Assembly (NCBI GenBank): GCA_014799765.1
Contig: JAAVHK010000013.1
Span: forward strand, 16,655 to 63,453
Direction: 5' to 3'
Length of the DNA stretch: 46,799 nucleotides
Source: Ruminococcus sp.
GTDB lineage: Bacteria > Bacillota > Clostridia > Oscillospirales > Ruminococcaceae
Part shown: positions 1 to 8,876 of the stretch, piece after piece
How the letters are laid out: the number at the start of each line of letters is the position of its first letter
How positions within the stretch are numbered: the stretch's first letter is position 1
The notes under the pieces: model-generated
The model's database searches: none
The model's input: only the letters and a program-made list of their open reading frames with translations
What the model was told of the DNA's origin: nothing
Position numbers and translations under genes: made by a program

Positions 1-327
1 AGGGGCTCACACTATGAGGGACGTTCACACGTACACTGGCTTACCGGTACGGCTTCTACCGTAATGGTAGGTTGTGTAGAGGGTATCTGCGGTATGCGTC
101 CGGATTTGAAAGGACTTGAAATTTCACCGGCTATACCGTCCGAATGGAACGGCTTCAGAATAGAAAAAGTTTTCCGTGGAAAGAAACTCAACATTACTAT
201 CGACAATTCCGCACACGTCGAAAGCGGTGTGAAATCAATCATTCTGAACGGAAACACCCTCGACGGAAATTATATCCCTGCCGATTTACTCAAGGAAAAC
301 AATGATATAACAGTTATACTCGGCTGA
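1..327 (+). CDS. GH94 family glycoside phosphorylase, C-terminal end (partial)
   Basis: The reading frame is open from base 1 and ends with TGA at 325-327, so only the last 108 residues are present. The stretch HWLTGTAST, then GMRPDLKGLEISPAIPSEW, a FRG motif and a final G-N-x-I-P segment match the end of the catalytic barrel and the C-terminal beta domain of GH94 enzymes. This family covers cellobiose, cellodextrin and chitobiose phosphorylases, which split beta-glucosides with phosphate to give a sugar 1-phosphate in the cytoplasm. Substrate cannot be decided from this fragment; a cellobiose or cellodextrin phosphorylase is my inference, in keeping with a fibre-degrading Ruminococcus-like host. 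A strong hairpin follows directly. Confidence 0.85.
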   Translation, partial: RGSHYEGRSHVHWLTGTASTVMVGCVEGICGMRPDLKGLEISPAIPSEWNGFRIEKVFRGKKLNITIDNSAHVESGVKSIILNGNTLDGNYIPADLLKENNDITVILG

Positions 328-350
328 AATTTTTAACACGCATAATACAA

Positions 351-383
351 AAAAATCCGGAATTATTGAAATTCCGGATTTTT
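351..383. terminator. Bidirectional rho-independent terminator
   Basis: A perfect 14-bp stem is formed by 351-364 (AAAAATCCGGAATT) and 370-383, with a 5-nt loop. The stem starts with A's and ends with T's, so each strand gets a U-rich 3' side. It lies between the plus-strand GH94 gene and the minus-strand gene ending at 387 and can serve both. Confidence 0.85.
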
Positions 384-386
384 ATT

Positions 387-668
387 TTATTTATTAAGTG
401 CCTTTTCAAGCCATATATAAGCAGTATCAAGAGCTTCATAAAGTCCTATGCACTCCATATTACGTACACAGGCTTTTAAAGGGTCAAGATTCGGGTCAGT
501 GGACATCTGTATGACTTTTACTTTTCCGGCAACTTTTGTATCATTTATCTTCTGTTCAGAAATTATATTCATCATTATCACGTAATCGTCGGACATATAG
601 CCATAGTAAATAGTATTCCGACATCTTACAAGCGGATAGCCTTTATAGGTGTAAAAATTTTCGTTCAT
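387..668 (-). CDS. Conserved-looking small protein of unknown function (93 aa)
   Basis: A 93-residue ORF with a strong ribosome binding site (AGGAGGATATTTA before ATG). It is last in the minus-strand ABC exporter operon, 24 bases after the DUF4340 gene, and is followed by the terminator at 351-383. The product has no signal peptide or membrane segment, is rich in Tyr and Met, and ends in a probable amphipathic helix. I do not recognise a family. The clean start signal, position and terminator support a real gene; co-transcription with the exporter is inference. Confidence 0.6.
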   Translation of the reverse strand: MNENFYTYKGYPLVRCRNTIYYGYMSDDYVIMMNIISEQKINDTKVAGKVKVIQMSTDPNLDPLKACVRNMECIGLYEALDTAYIWLEKALNK

Positions 669-692
669 TAAATATCCTCCTTTATTGTGGTA

Positions 693-2216
693 TTATTTCC
701 ATGTTTCAATGTAATCCTCCCCTGTTTCTATACGCCGGATATTTTCAGTAAGGGTATCGACGTATGACTTTGTACAGATATACTTGCTTTTTCCGTCAAC
801 AACTATCAGTGTTGTAAGTGCCGTATTATCATAAAATTCTATCTTTGTCGATTTTTTCAGATAAGAATCAGTATATTCAACAGTGACAATCGGTTCACCA
901 GCCGGAATTTCAGCATCAAGTGCGAACTCTTCGGCGGCGGCGTCTATAAGGAATCCATAGAACTGCCTGTAGCGTTCACTGTCGAAAATTTCGCCGTTCC
1001 TCGCGACTGTGAAGTAATCTGCTTTATTGTTGTCAGCGGATTTGTCTTTAGCTTCTATTACAAAATTTTCCGATATATCAGTGGTATTTACACTTAATTC
1101 AGTGATGTTCCATACATATGAGCCAATCATAATCCTTGACGTTATATCAATCGGCATTACCGTACACCATTCAGCATTTTCGGTATCTACAATATATATT
1201 ATATTTCCGCCCTCAAACATCGCATAACAACAGTTTTTATTGTTTTCGTCTATGAAAGGTTCACTTAAAAGAAGTACATAATTATTACCGTCGTCACAGT
1301 CCATGGTCACACGACAGAACGGCTCTTTAAGACCTGCTCCGGCAATATCCGATTCCTTACAGTGAATGGAATACACACCCTCCGACTGAAGCCCGAACAT
1401 TCCGTTAGTGACCGGTTCTGAACGCTCTACTGTAAGATAAGCGTCAGTAGGTTCTACCATTACGTGTGTTGCGGACGTACCTCCGGTATATTTTGTATCG
1501 TCATTTTTCTTGTCGTATTCAAGATAAATATCGTAGTCAATGTCATCACGCTCTATACGCAGACTGTTTATTATAGGATATTCTTCTTCCGGTGGTTCTT
1601 CCAGTATGATTATATCTACAAATTCCTCAAGAGTTTTGCTGTAGTTTGCGACATATGAAGTATCAACTGTATAGATAGTCTTTTCACCGTCAAGCATAAC
1701 GTAAGTTGCGGAATTTGCCGGTGCTTTATCGCCGACAAAAAACTTTTTTACTGTTCCCGTCTGGAATTTTACTTCAACTTCTGCCTGTGGCTTGTCAAGT
1801 CCGAACTTTGAAAGATTATCGCCCGTTTCATCTACTATGGAACTTGTAATTATATTATTAGCGTTATTCGCAAGAGTACCTACTACAGCGGTATTCAGCG
1901 GAATATCTTCATAACCTTTAAGGGTATACGTCGCCGAAGAATCTTCTGTCGGTGCTTTATCCATTACAACATTCAGCGTATCTGTAGCATTTTTTACAGT
2001 AACTTCTTTTATAAGTCCCTCTTCTTCACCGGCTTTTTCGTCGTTTATCAGATGTATCCCGTTACCGTATACTTCCGACGATTCTTCAGAAGTTGAAACG
2101 GAACTTTCAGTATTATCTGTATTTTTCGGTTCTGTAAGAATAAGTGCAGTAAGTCCGCCACCAAGTACGATGACAGCTACACCCAGTCCGATAATAGTTT
2201 TAACGGATTTATTCAT
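693..2216 (-). CDS. DUF4340 domain-containing membrane-anchored protein
   Basis: The 507-residue protein has one N-terminal membrane segment (about residues 7-27), a Ser/Glu-rich spacer, and a long extracytoplasmic region of repeated beta-rich blocks with F-x-V-G-D-K-A-P and Y-x-V-D motifs. This is the pattern of DUF4340 proteins, which are encoded next to GldG-type ABC exporter subunits. Its start overlaps the stop of the preceding GldG-like gene (2213) by 4 bases (ATGA), which implies translational coupling. Molecular role is unknown; by association it is an accessory part of the exporter, outside the cell membrane. Family assignment rests on motif style and context. Confidence 0.8.
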   Translation of the reverse strand: MNKSVKTIIGLGVAVIVLGGGLTALILTEPKNTDNTESSVSTSEESSEVYGNGIHLINDEKAGEEEGLIKEVTVKNATDTLNVVMDKAPTEDSSATYTLKGYEDIPLNTAVVGTLANNANNIITSSIVDETGDNLSKFGLDKPQAEVEVKFQTGTVKKFFVGDKAPANSATYVMLDGEKTIYTVDTSYVANYSKTLEEFVDIIILEEPPEEEYPIINSLRIERDDIDYDIYLEYDKKNDDTKYTGGTSATHVMVEPTDAYLTVERSEPVTNGMFGLQSEGVYSIHCKESDIAGAGLKEPFCRVTMDCDDGNNYVLLLSEPFIDENNKNCCYAMFEGGNIIYIVDTENAEWCTVMPIDITSRIMIGSYVWNITELSVNTTDISENFVIEAKDKSADNNKADYFTVARNGEIFDSERYRQFYGFLIDAAAEEFALDAEIPAGEPIVTVEYTDSYLKKSTKIEFYDNTALTTLIVVDGKSKYICTKSYVDTLTENIRRIETGEDYIETWK

Positions 2217-3829
2217 TTATTACGTCTCCTTAAGAATACGATTATTCCGGCGACTGCTACTACTGCCGGTATAACGTATATAGTAAATGTCTTTATACCG
2301 TTCATCTGTGAAGCCGTCGGGGTTATAAGTGCCTGTTGTAAAGCTTTTTCCGGAATTACTGCGGAAGCCTCTTTACCGGTCATGGTATTCAGCATACCCA
2401 TTATCACATTGGCGTTGTTGAATGCATTTGTCTGTGTGAGAAGTGAATTACTTATCATGAAAGAACTTCCCATTACAAGCAGGTGACTTGAATATCTGTC
2501 GAGACCGGAACTTGTTTCCTTTACTGATACAACAACAGCATCTCTTGTACCCGTCTGTGAATTATCCTGGTCATATGAAGTATCCATGGATTTGAGTACA
2601 GATGTTGCTACACTGTCGTTATTTTTGGTGAGTATGGATAATTTTCTTGTTGCCGGTGCTACTACAGGGAGTGTCTCATTAGGAAGACTTCCTACAGATT
2701 CCGTATCATTTATTGCGAGTTTTATGTTTACATTCTGATTGAATCCTAAATAAGTTTCAATCCAGTTTGTATCGTCGAGTACCGCACTTTCGTCAACCTG
2801 TATGCTCCAGTCGGCAAGAAATTCTGTTATATTAGGCAAATCGTTTACGTAAAGATTAGGGATATACAACATATTTTTCTGATAATTTCCGCCGTTATAG
2901 AGGAAATCGCCTAATCTTCCGATAATATCCGCACTGAAATCCACGGCAGGCATAGGTACTACTACAAAGTCGTATTCTTCCGGATTTAATTCATCTGTGG
3001 CAATGTCTATAACTGTACAGTCATAACCGTTCTTTCCTAAAAATGTCATGAAATCTGTAGTCATAGTCTCGTAACCCTGTCCGGTAATGGAAACGCCGTT
3101 CATCATAGACGCAAATGCGGTTTTTATCGGGTTGGAATCGGTAACGCTCAGAACAGCAGATGTAATTGTACTTTCACCGACAAAATTCATAGTAATTGCC
3201 GTATTGGTACTTGCATTAGACGGAGTAATCATATTTATAATTTCTTCCTGTGTGATTACTTTTACTCTGCCGTTATCATTATTTCCGGAAAATACAATAA
3301 TACTTCCCTCCGGAATGTCATTGTTATAGAATTTTCTGTATTTTGCGATAATATCAGGGTCTTTGTTCATATCGACGTACTGTACTTTTATATTGCCGTT
3401 ACCTTGCTGTGAGTACATCTCGTATTTTTCAAGTACTGATGGTATCATATCATATGGCGTTTCAACATTCATTCCATAATAATAAGCATACATCTGTTGA
3501 TAGTAACTTGCCATTGATGTAAAATCACTCTTTGAAAATGTGACCGTGATTTCAACATCCTGTTTAAGATTCTTTATGGCGTCTATTGATTCGTCGCTTA
3601 TTTCGTATCTGTTATCGGCTGTGAGGTCTATTTTCAGCGGTGAACGCTTTGCAAGCATACTGCATATCAGATTCAGTATCACTACAAGTACGATTACAAG
3701 GGCTATCACCACAAACGACATAGACCCATATTTGAATTTTTTCATATTCTTTGATTTCTTCGGTTTCAACGGCTTTTCCGGTTTTTCGGGTACGGAAGCC
3801 GGTTCTGTAACAATATCTTTTTTACTCAT
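2213..3829 (-). CDS. GldG-like ABC exporter auxiliary protein
   Basis: The start at 3829 (MSKKDIV) is chosen because AAGGAAGG lies just upstream; an upstream in-frame start at 3877 would overlap the permease gene and lacks a comparable site. The 538-aa product has a Lys/Pro-rich N-terminus, a membrane segment at about 37-59, a large extracytoplasmic region beginning KIDLTADNRYEIS (typical of the GldG/ABC_transp_aux family), and a C-terminal membrane segment ending in RRRNK. Such proteins accompany GldA/GldF ABC-2 transporters. In Bacteroidetes they serve gliding; in Firmicutes the cargo is not established. Operon order here is ATPase, permease, GldG-like, DUF4340. Confidence 0.85.
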   Translation of the reverse strand: MSKKDIVTEPASVPEKPEKPLKPKKSKNMKKFKYGSMSFVVIALVIVLVVILNLICSMLAKRSPLKIDLTADNRYEISDESIDAIKNLKQDVEITVTFSKSDFTSMASYYQQMYAYYYGMNVETPYDMIPSVLEKYEMYSQQGNGNIKVQYVDMNKDPDIIAKYRKFYNNDIPEGSIIVFSGNNDNGRVKVITQEEIINMITPSNASTNTAITMNFVGESTITSAVLSVTDSNPIKTAFASMMNGVSITGQGYETMTTDFMTFLGKNGYDCTVIDIATDELNPEEYDFVVVPMPAVDFSADIIGRLGDFLYNGGNYQKNMLYIPNLYVNDLPNITEFLADWSIQVDESAVLDDTNWIETYLGFNQNVNIKLAINDTESVGSLPNETLPVVAPATRKLSILTKNNDSVATSVLKSMDTSYDQDNSQTGTRDAVVVSVKETSSGLDRYSSHLLVMGSSFMISNSLLTQTNAFNNANVIMGMLNTMTGKEASAVIPEKALQQALITPTASQMNGIKTFTIYVIPAVVAVAGIIVFLRRRNK

Positions 3830-3854
3830 CTGAAAATACCTTCCTTTCCGTAAA

Positions 3855-4559
3855 TTATCCCCAACGTCTCTTGTCAAGTACTCTTACCGTGAAGAAGTTG
3901 AACAGAAACGCAACACTTAGGAAAAATACTACACTCGGAAGACTGAATATTCCCTGTGTGAACTCGATATATCTTGAATAAAATGAAAGTGATGTAATTG
4001 CTTTACTGATATACTCGTTTGAAATGTTTACCGCAAACGAATCGAATAAATAAAGTACGAAAAGTGCCAGCATACTCGCAACTGCCGAAGCCATCTGGTT
4101 TTCAGTCAGCGACGATATAAAAAGTCCTACCGCTATAAATGCTGAACCTAAAAACAACATCGCAAAATAATTACCTAAAAGAGTAGTCCAGACAACGTCG
4201 CCTAACACCGCAAGGAATATCGAGTAAATAAATACAACGCTTTCGGCTATTACGAAAAGTGTCAGTGCGGCGAAATACTTACCTAAAACTATATCCCATA
4301 AGCCGACGGGAGCAGTAAGTAAGCCTTGGTCAGTTTTGTTTTTCTTTTCCTCGCTGAGAAGTCGCATAGTAAGAATAGGTATAAGGAAAAGTATTATTAT
4401 AAACATACTGCTGAACATCGGCGACGTATCTGTTCTTCCCGAACCTATTACGCCTGCATAGAAAAAATATCCCGAAAGCAGATAGAACACCGAAAGAAAT
4501 ACATATGCTACTCCCGATGTGAAAAATGCACCTACTTCACGCCTGTAAATCGCACCCAT
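3855..4559 (-). CDS. ABC-2 type transporter permease (GldF-like)
   Basis: A 234-residue polytopic protein with about six membrane spans. After the first span pair it carries the conserved cytoplasmic motif EEKKNKTDQGLLTAPV and then a V-L-G-K-Y-F segment, characteristic of the GldF/NosY-like ABC-2 permease family. Its start at 4559 overlaps by one base the end of the ATPase gene, and the GldG-like gene follows at once, so the three are one transcription unit. It would form the membrane channel with the ATPase encoded upstream. Substrate unknown. Confidence 0.9.
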   Translation of the reverse strand: MGAIYRREVGAFFTSGVAYVFLSVFYLLSGYFFYAGVIGSGRTDTSPMFSSMFIIILFLIPILTMRLLSEEKKNKTDQGLLTAPVGLWDIVLGKYFAALTLFVIAESVVFIYSIFLAVLGDVVWTTLLGNYFAMLFLGSAFIAVGLFISSLTENQMASAVASMLALFVLYLFDSFAVNISNEYISKAITSLSFYSRYIEFTQGIFSLPSVVFFLSVAFLFNFFTVRVLDKRRWG

Positions 4560-5605
4560 TATTCATTACCTCCGTTTTCTTCTGCTTCCTCCGCTGAACT
4601 CTCCTCGAATTTCAGATTGATACGTGGTCTTTCATTCGGTTCAAGTTTAACGTCATTTTCGCCCATAGTGATTTTAAGGAATATATCTTCAAGTGTAAGG
4701 TCAGAAAGCTGTAACATAAGAATATTCCAGCCCTTTTCACGACACAGTGTATTAAGTGAACGTCTTATGTCTGTTTTTTCGTCCGCCTCAACGTCGTAAT
4801 CATAGATACCTTTTTCACGTTCCATATCGGCACGCACGTATTTTATACCTTTCAGCGATTTTATCGCCTTTACTATTTCTTCCTTGTCGGCGGAAGTCTT
4901 AGTAGTACCCTCTATGCGTAAAGTCATTTTATGCTCGTTGGTGAGCTGTCGTGCGATTTCGTCTGCTGTACCGTCAGCGGCGACTTCACCTTTATTTATG
5001 ATGATTATTCTGTCACAAACCGCCTGAATTTCCGGAAGTATATGCGACGACAGTATAACTGTATGTTTCTTGCCTAATTTCTTTATAAGTGTACGTATTT
5101 CAATAATCTGATTAGGGTCAAGTCCAACCGTTGGCTCGTCGAGAATCAAAACAGGCGGATTGTTTATAAGTGCCTGTGCGAGACCTACACGCTGTCTGTA
5201 ACCTTTTGAAAGATTCTTTATTATACGGTCTTTTACATGGGTTATCTTGCATAAGTCGCATACGTCCTTAAGATGTGCCTTGCGTGGTAGTCTGCACTTC
5301 TTAAGGTCATACACAAAATTAAGATAGCCGTCAATGGTCATATCAATATAGAGTGGCGGAATTTCCGGCAGATAACCGATAGATGCCTTAGCTTTTTTAG
5401 GGTCTTCAAAAATATCAACGCCGTCAACAAGCACCTGTCCGGACGTTGAAGAAATATAACCGGTCAGCATATTCATGGTAGTTGACTTGCCTGCTCCGTT
5501 AGGTCCTAAAAAACCTAATATTTCACCCTGTTCCACCTTGAAACTTATGTTTTTTACGGCTTGTTTGTCGCCGTACTTCTTACTGAGATTTTTGACCTCA
5601 ATCAT
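4559..5605 (-). CDS. ABC transporter ATP-binding protein (GldA-like)
   Basis: The 348-residue protein has Walker A GPNGAGKST (residues 34-42), signature LSKGYRQRV (about 132-140), Walker B LILDEP (about 152-157), and the H-loop SSH. A C-terminal extension of about 110 residues, ending in acidic sequence, follows the nucleotide-binding domain, as in GldA/CcmA-type ATPases of ABC-2 exporters. The start has GGGAGG 7 bases upstream. It is first in the exporter operon. The 96-base gap to ribF (5606-5701) has no terminator I can see, so read-through from the rimP operon is possible. Confidence 0.93.
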   Translation of the reverse strand: MIEVKNLSKKYGDKQAVKNISFKVEQGEILGFLGPNGAGKSTTMNMLTGYISSTSGQVLVDGVDIFEDPKKAKASIGYLPEIPPLYIDMTIDGYLNFVYDLKKCRLPRKAHLKDVCDLCKITHVKDRIIKNLSKGYRQRVGLAQALINNPPVLILDEPTVGLDPNQIIEIRTLIKKLGKKHTVILSSHILPEIQAVCDRIIIINKGEVAADGTADEIARQLTNEHKMTLRIEGTTKTSADKEEIVKAIKSLKGIKYVRADMEREKGIYDYDVEADEKTDIRRSLNTLCREKGWNILMLQLSDLTLEDIFLKITMGENDVKLEPNERPRINLKFEESSAEEAEENGGNE

Positions 5606-5701
5606 TGGATTACCTCCCTGAAACAGTTTTCATAAATTTTACATATGATACAATAATAATATTTCTTTGTGATAACGCCGTGAAAGTAAAGAGAATATTT
5701 A

Positions 5702-6583
5702 TTAAATTTCACGTACAACGGCAATGTCTTCTGAAATCTGTTTCCGGAGTTCCTCGACAGTTGAAAACTTCTTTTCCGGACGGATAAATTTATTGAAATC
5801 AACTCTGATATTTTTATTATATAAATCTCCGGAAAAATCAAGGATGTGAGTTTCCGAAAGTGGTGTACGCTTACCGGCGATAGTTGGCTTTACTCCGATA
5901 TTTGTTATTGACTTATATTTTATATCATCTATATATGTTGTAGTAAAATATACACCGTATTTAAGTACAAGCTGTCCCTCTAAATAGTTCTGATTGATAG
6001 TAGGAAAATTGATAGTCCTGCCTATCTCGTTTCCGTGTACTACAGTAGTATAAATGTTGTATGGTTCGCCTAAAAGAGTGTTCGCCTTTTCGATTTCACC
6101 ATTTACAAGACATCTGCGGATTTCACCGGAAGATACAGTAATATCATTGATTTTTACGGGTTCGGCGGTGTGTACCTCAAAACCGTACTTTTCGCCGAAA
6201 CTCTTTAACTCCTCAACACCACATGACGCATTTTTCCCGAACCTGAAATTATTCCCACAACATACTATTCCGGCATTCAACTTCTTTACAAGAACATTTT
6301 CCGCAAATTCTTCGCCGGATAATCCGCATATTTCGTCAAAATTTTCCGAGTAAATATTAAAGGAAAATCCGAGATTTTCAAGCATTTCATATTTAAGGAT
6401 ATGCGGATATATATAACCGTCCTGACCGCTTGTCTTACGGAGTACCGCCATAGGATTGAACGTAAATACAGCCGGTTGCAGACCGTTTTTTTCCTGATTC
6501 AGTGCGAGGTCAAGAACTGCACGGTGTCCGAGATGTACACCGTCAAATAATCCGAGTGCTACAGCACGTTTTTTTGTTTCCAT
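5702..6583 (-). CDS. ribF: Bifunctional riboflavin kinase / FAD synthetase RibF
   Basis: RibF phosphorylates riboflavin to FMN and adenylylates FMN to FAD. The N-terminal nucleotidyltransferase domain shows GLFDGVHLGH at residues 11-20 and the R-x-x-x-x-G-E-I-R-R region near residue 150. The C-terminal flavokinase domain has GNEIGRTINFPTIN and the later N-I-G-V-K-P-T motif. Length (293) is slightly short of the usual 305-315 but both domains are complete. It is last in the rimP-to-ribF operon, 9 bases after truB, the usual Firmicutes neighbour. Confidence 0.96.
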   Translation of the reverse strand: METKKRAVALGLFDGVHLGHRAVLDLALNQEKNGLQPAVFTFNPMAVLRKTSGQDGYIYPHILKYEMLENLGFSFNIYSENFDEICGLSGEEFAENVLVKKLNAGIVCCGNNFRFGKNASCGVEELKSFGEKYGFEVHTAEPVKINDITVSSGEIRRCLVNGEIEKANTLLGEPYNIYTTVVHGNEIGRTINFPTINQNYLEGQLVLKYGVYFTTTYIDDIKYKSITNIGVKPTIAGKRTPLSETHILDFSGDLYNKNIRVDFNKFIRPEKKFSTVEELRKQISEDIAVVREI

Positions 6584-6592
6584 TGTATCACC

Positions 6593-7486
6593 TCACACAA
6601 GATTTTTCCCGATACGTAATATACCGTTATCGTGTTCCGCAAGTGCCGTACCGATAAAATTACTGTCGTATCCGTAAACCGCATAATCCCTGACATCTGA
6701 TTTTATATTATTGATTCTCTCCAAATCAAGTTTGACACCGTTTCTGTAAAGTTTTGTCTGATGTTCGTTTAAACGTATTTTCGGCAGTGTATTAAATAAT
6801 CTCTCAACCGGCAGTATCAGACTTTCAAGACAGTTTTCATTACGTGCCTGCTGTACCTGCTCTAAAGTGTAACAATCGTCAAGAGTGAATCCGCTGGCAG
6901 ATGTCCTTACAAGTGAAGTCATTATACCGCCACAACCTAATTTTCCGCCTATATCGTGTATGATAGTCCTTATATAAGTACCCTTTCCGCATGATATTGT
7001 GATATTGCCGGTACGTGTTTTTTCGTCGTAATCTATGAGACTTATTTTTTCTACATCTATTTCTCGTGGCTGACGTTCGATTTCTATTCCCTGACGTGCA
7101 AGGTCATAAAGTCGCTGACCTTTTACCTGTACTGCCGAATACATCGGCGGAATCTGCATTATTTTCCCTGTAAATTCAGGAAGTATTTTATCTATATCAT
7201 CTTCTGATACCATTTTTTCGGAAGTCGTCAGGATTGTTCCGGTAATATCCTGTGTATCTGTAGTCTGTCCCAGACGGAATCCGGCTTTATAGCTTTTCGA
7301 GTTATCCGGCATAATGTCACAGGCTTTCGTGGCATTGCCGACAAATACCGGCAGTACACCTGTAGCCATAGGGTCAAGAGTACCGGCATGACCTAAACGC
7401 CTCATGCCGAGTATACCTCTTAACTTTGCTACAACGTCAAATGACGTGAAATCCTGTGGTTTGTCTATACATAATATACCGTTCAT
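6593..7486 (-). CDS. truB: tRNA pseudouridine(55) synthase TruB
   Basis: TruB makes pseudouridine 55 in the T-loop of tRNAs. The N-terminus GILCIDKP, the GHAGTLDPMATGVL motif with the catalytic Asp at residue 38, and the later GTYIRTIIHDIG segment are diagnostic. A C-terminal extension of about 80 residues completes the 297-aa protein. Its start overlaps the end of the DHH phosphoesterase gene by 4 bases, consistent with coupled translation in the operon. Confidence 0.97.
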   Translation of the reverse strand: MNGILCIDKPQDFTSFDVVAKLRGILGMRRLGHAGTLDPMATGVLPVFVGNATKACDIMPDNSKSYKAGFRLGQTTDTQDITGTILTTSEKMVSEDDIDKILPEFTGKIMQIPPMYSAVQVKGQRLYDLARQGIEIERQPREIDVEKISLIDYDEKTRTGNITISCGKGTYIRTIIHDIGGKLGCGGIMTSLVRTSASGFTLDDCYTLEQVQQARNENCLESLILPVERLFNTLPKIRLNEHQTKLYRNGVKLDLERINNIKSDVRDYAVYGYDSNFIGTALAEHDNGILRIGKNLV

Positions 7487-8433
7487 GCTAAAGCCTTTTC
7501 TACAGCCTCGACAAGCTGTTTTTTTATATCTTCGAGATTTCCGAACAAATTACAGCCTGAGGCTTTCGCATGACCTCCGCCACCGAGAGTTTCGCATATT
7601 TCCGAAACATTCACTTTATCTGCCGAACGGAAAGAACATTTATAGTCATCCGCACGCTGACGTATGAATATACCTACTTCTGCGGATTCGTACTGTATAG
7701 TAAGAGGTGCAAAGCCTTCAAGTTCCTCGTCTTTCAGACCTAATTCAGACATCATTTCCCTTGTTACCGCTATTATATATAATTTTCCGTCAAGATAGGA
7801 TTCAACAATGTCATTTAACTTACTTTCAAGTCTGACACGTCCCACTGACTTGACATCAAACATATAGCGGTTTATCTTTGCGAAGTCAATATTACTGTAT
7901 TCACGCATTATTTCACCGGCTACTTCATGTGTATGCGGACTGGTACACGCAAACTTGAAACAGCCCGAATCCGTTGCAATACCGGTATAAAGACATTTTG
8001 CACAGTGTTCGGTTATCCTGATACCCATGAATTTTGCAAGGTCATAAATTATCTCACAGGTAGCAGAGGCTTCCGGTCTTAAAAGAGTTTTTTCCGCATA
8101 ATTTCTGTTTGAAACATGGTGGTCAATGCATAACTGTACCTTATCGCCGTAAATTTCCTGATATTTTCCCATAAGTTTATTATCCGCAATATCGACGGCT
8201 ATTATTGACTTCGGTTCAAAATCCTCACCTGCTCCGGATTCCGTCAGAAAATCATATCTTTTCGGGAATACATCATGACATACAACCCTGCTTCTTATAC
8301 CAAGCTGTCCGAGTATTTCTTTCATTGCGAATCCTGCTCCTACACAGTCGCCGTCGGGAGTGCGGTGGGTAATTATTACGACGTCCTGACAGTTCCGGAT
8401 AAAAGTTTCTGCTTCGCTGAAACCTATATACAT
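7483..8433 (-). CDS. nrnA: DHH-family phosphoesterase, NrnA type
   Basis: This 316-aa protein belongs to the DHH/DHHA1 family, whose NrnA members degrade short oligoribonucleotides and dephosphorylate pAp. Visible motifs: HRTPDGDC (residues 23-30), the metal-binding Asp in VDIAD (about 81), DHH at 104-106, and the C-terminal GGGGHAKASG substrate loop. It sits between rbfA and truB, its normal Firmicutes location. Dual activity is known for B. subtilis NrnA; I infer it here from family membership. Confidence 0.92.
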   Translation of the reverse strand: MYIGFSEAETFIRNCQDVVIITHRTPDGDCVGAGFAMKEILGQLGIRSRVVCHDVFPKRYDFLTESGAGEDFEPKSIIAVDIADNKLMGKYQEIYGDKVQLCIDHHVSNRNYAEKTLLRPEASATCEIIYDLAKFMGIRITEHCAKCLYTGIATDSGCFKFACTSPHTHEVAGEIMREYSNIDFAKINRYMFDVKSVGRVRLESKLNDIVESYLDGKLYIIAVTREMMSELGLKDEELEGFAPLTIQYESAEVGIFIRQRADDYKCSFRSADKVNVSEICETLGGGGHAKASGCNLFGNLEDIKKQLVEAVEKALA

Positions 8434-8460
8434 AAAAATACACCTCTTACATTTATTTTA

Positions 8461-8802
8461 TTATTTGAGTAAATCGTTTAATTTTCTGCTTATTTCCGCA
8501 CTTCTTTCGATAGAGTTATCAGCTATGAAAGTTAATTCCGGTGATTTACGCATCTTAAGACGGTGAAAGAGTTCACGTTTTATGAATCCACTTGCACTCG
8601 TCAGACCTTTCACGGAATCAAGTGCCTTTTCAACACCTGAATAACTTGATACATATATCTTACATACCGACATATCCCCCGACAAATCAGCCCTTACTAT
8701 AGTCAACATAGGGTCAATGCGTGGGTCTTTGAGTTCACGGAGGATAGCTGTCATTTCACGTTTAATATCTTCTGCCATACGGCTGTTCTTAAAATTTGCC
8801 AT
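8461..8802 (-). CDS. rbfA: Ribosome-binding factor A
   Basis: RbfA binds the immature 30S subunit and helps process the 5' end of 16S rRNA. The 113-residue protein has the single KH-like fold pattern, with R-M-A-E-D-I-K-R-E at the start, the E-L-K-D-P-R motif near residue 25, and the A-S-G-F-I-K-R-E-L helix. Length is typical. A ribosome binding site (GAAAGGAT) precedes the ATG. It lies 74 bases downstream of infB, with a long RNA stem-loop in the gap (8825-8859). Confidence 0.95.
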   Translation of the reverse strand: MANFKNSRMAEDIKREMTAILRELKDPRIDPMLTIVRADLSGDMSVCKIYVSSYSGVEKALDSVKGLTSASGFIKRELFHRLKMRKSPELTFIADNSIERSAEISRKLNDLLK

Positions 8803-8824
8803 TTATAATCCTTTCTATTATTAT

Positions 8825-8859
8825 CAGAGCATACCCGAATAAAATCCGGATACGCCCTG
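8825..8859 (-). other. Intercistronic RNA stem-loop between infB and rbfA
   Basis: Arms 8825-8840 and 8844-8859 pair over 16 positions around a 3-nt loop. On the minus (transcribed) strand every pair is Watson-Crick or G-U; on the plus strand the G-U positions become A-C mismatches, so the fold belongs to the mRNA. No U-tract follows; the rbfA ribosome binding site does. It may tune rbfA translation, mRNA processing or 3' end stability of infB. Confidence 0.65.
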
Positions 8860-8876
8860 AATGTTATCTTTATATA

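Noticed and set aside
4326..4799. Open frame of 157 codons on the plus strand
   Set aside because: It lies wholly opposite the ABC permease/ATPase genes, which have clear family motifs; its product has no coherent composition.
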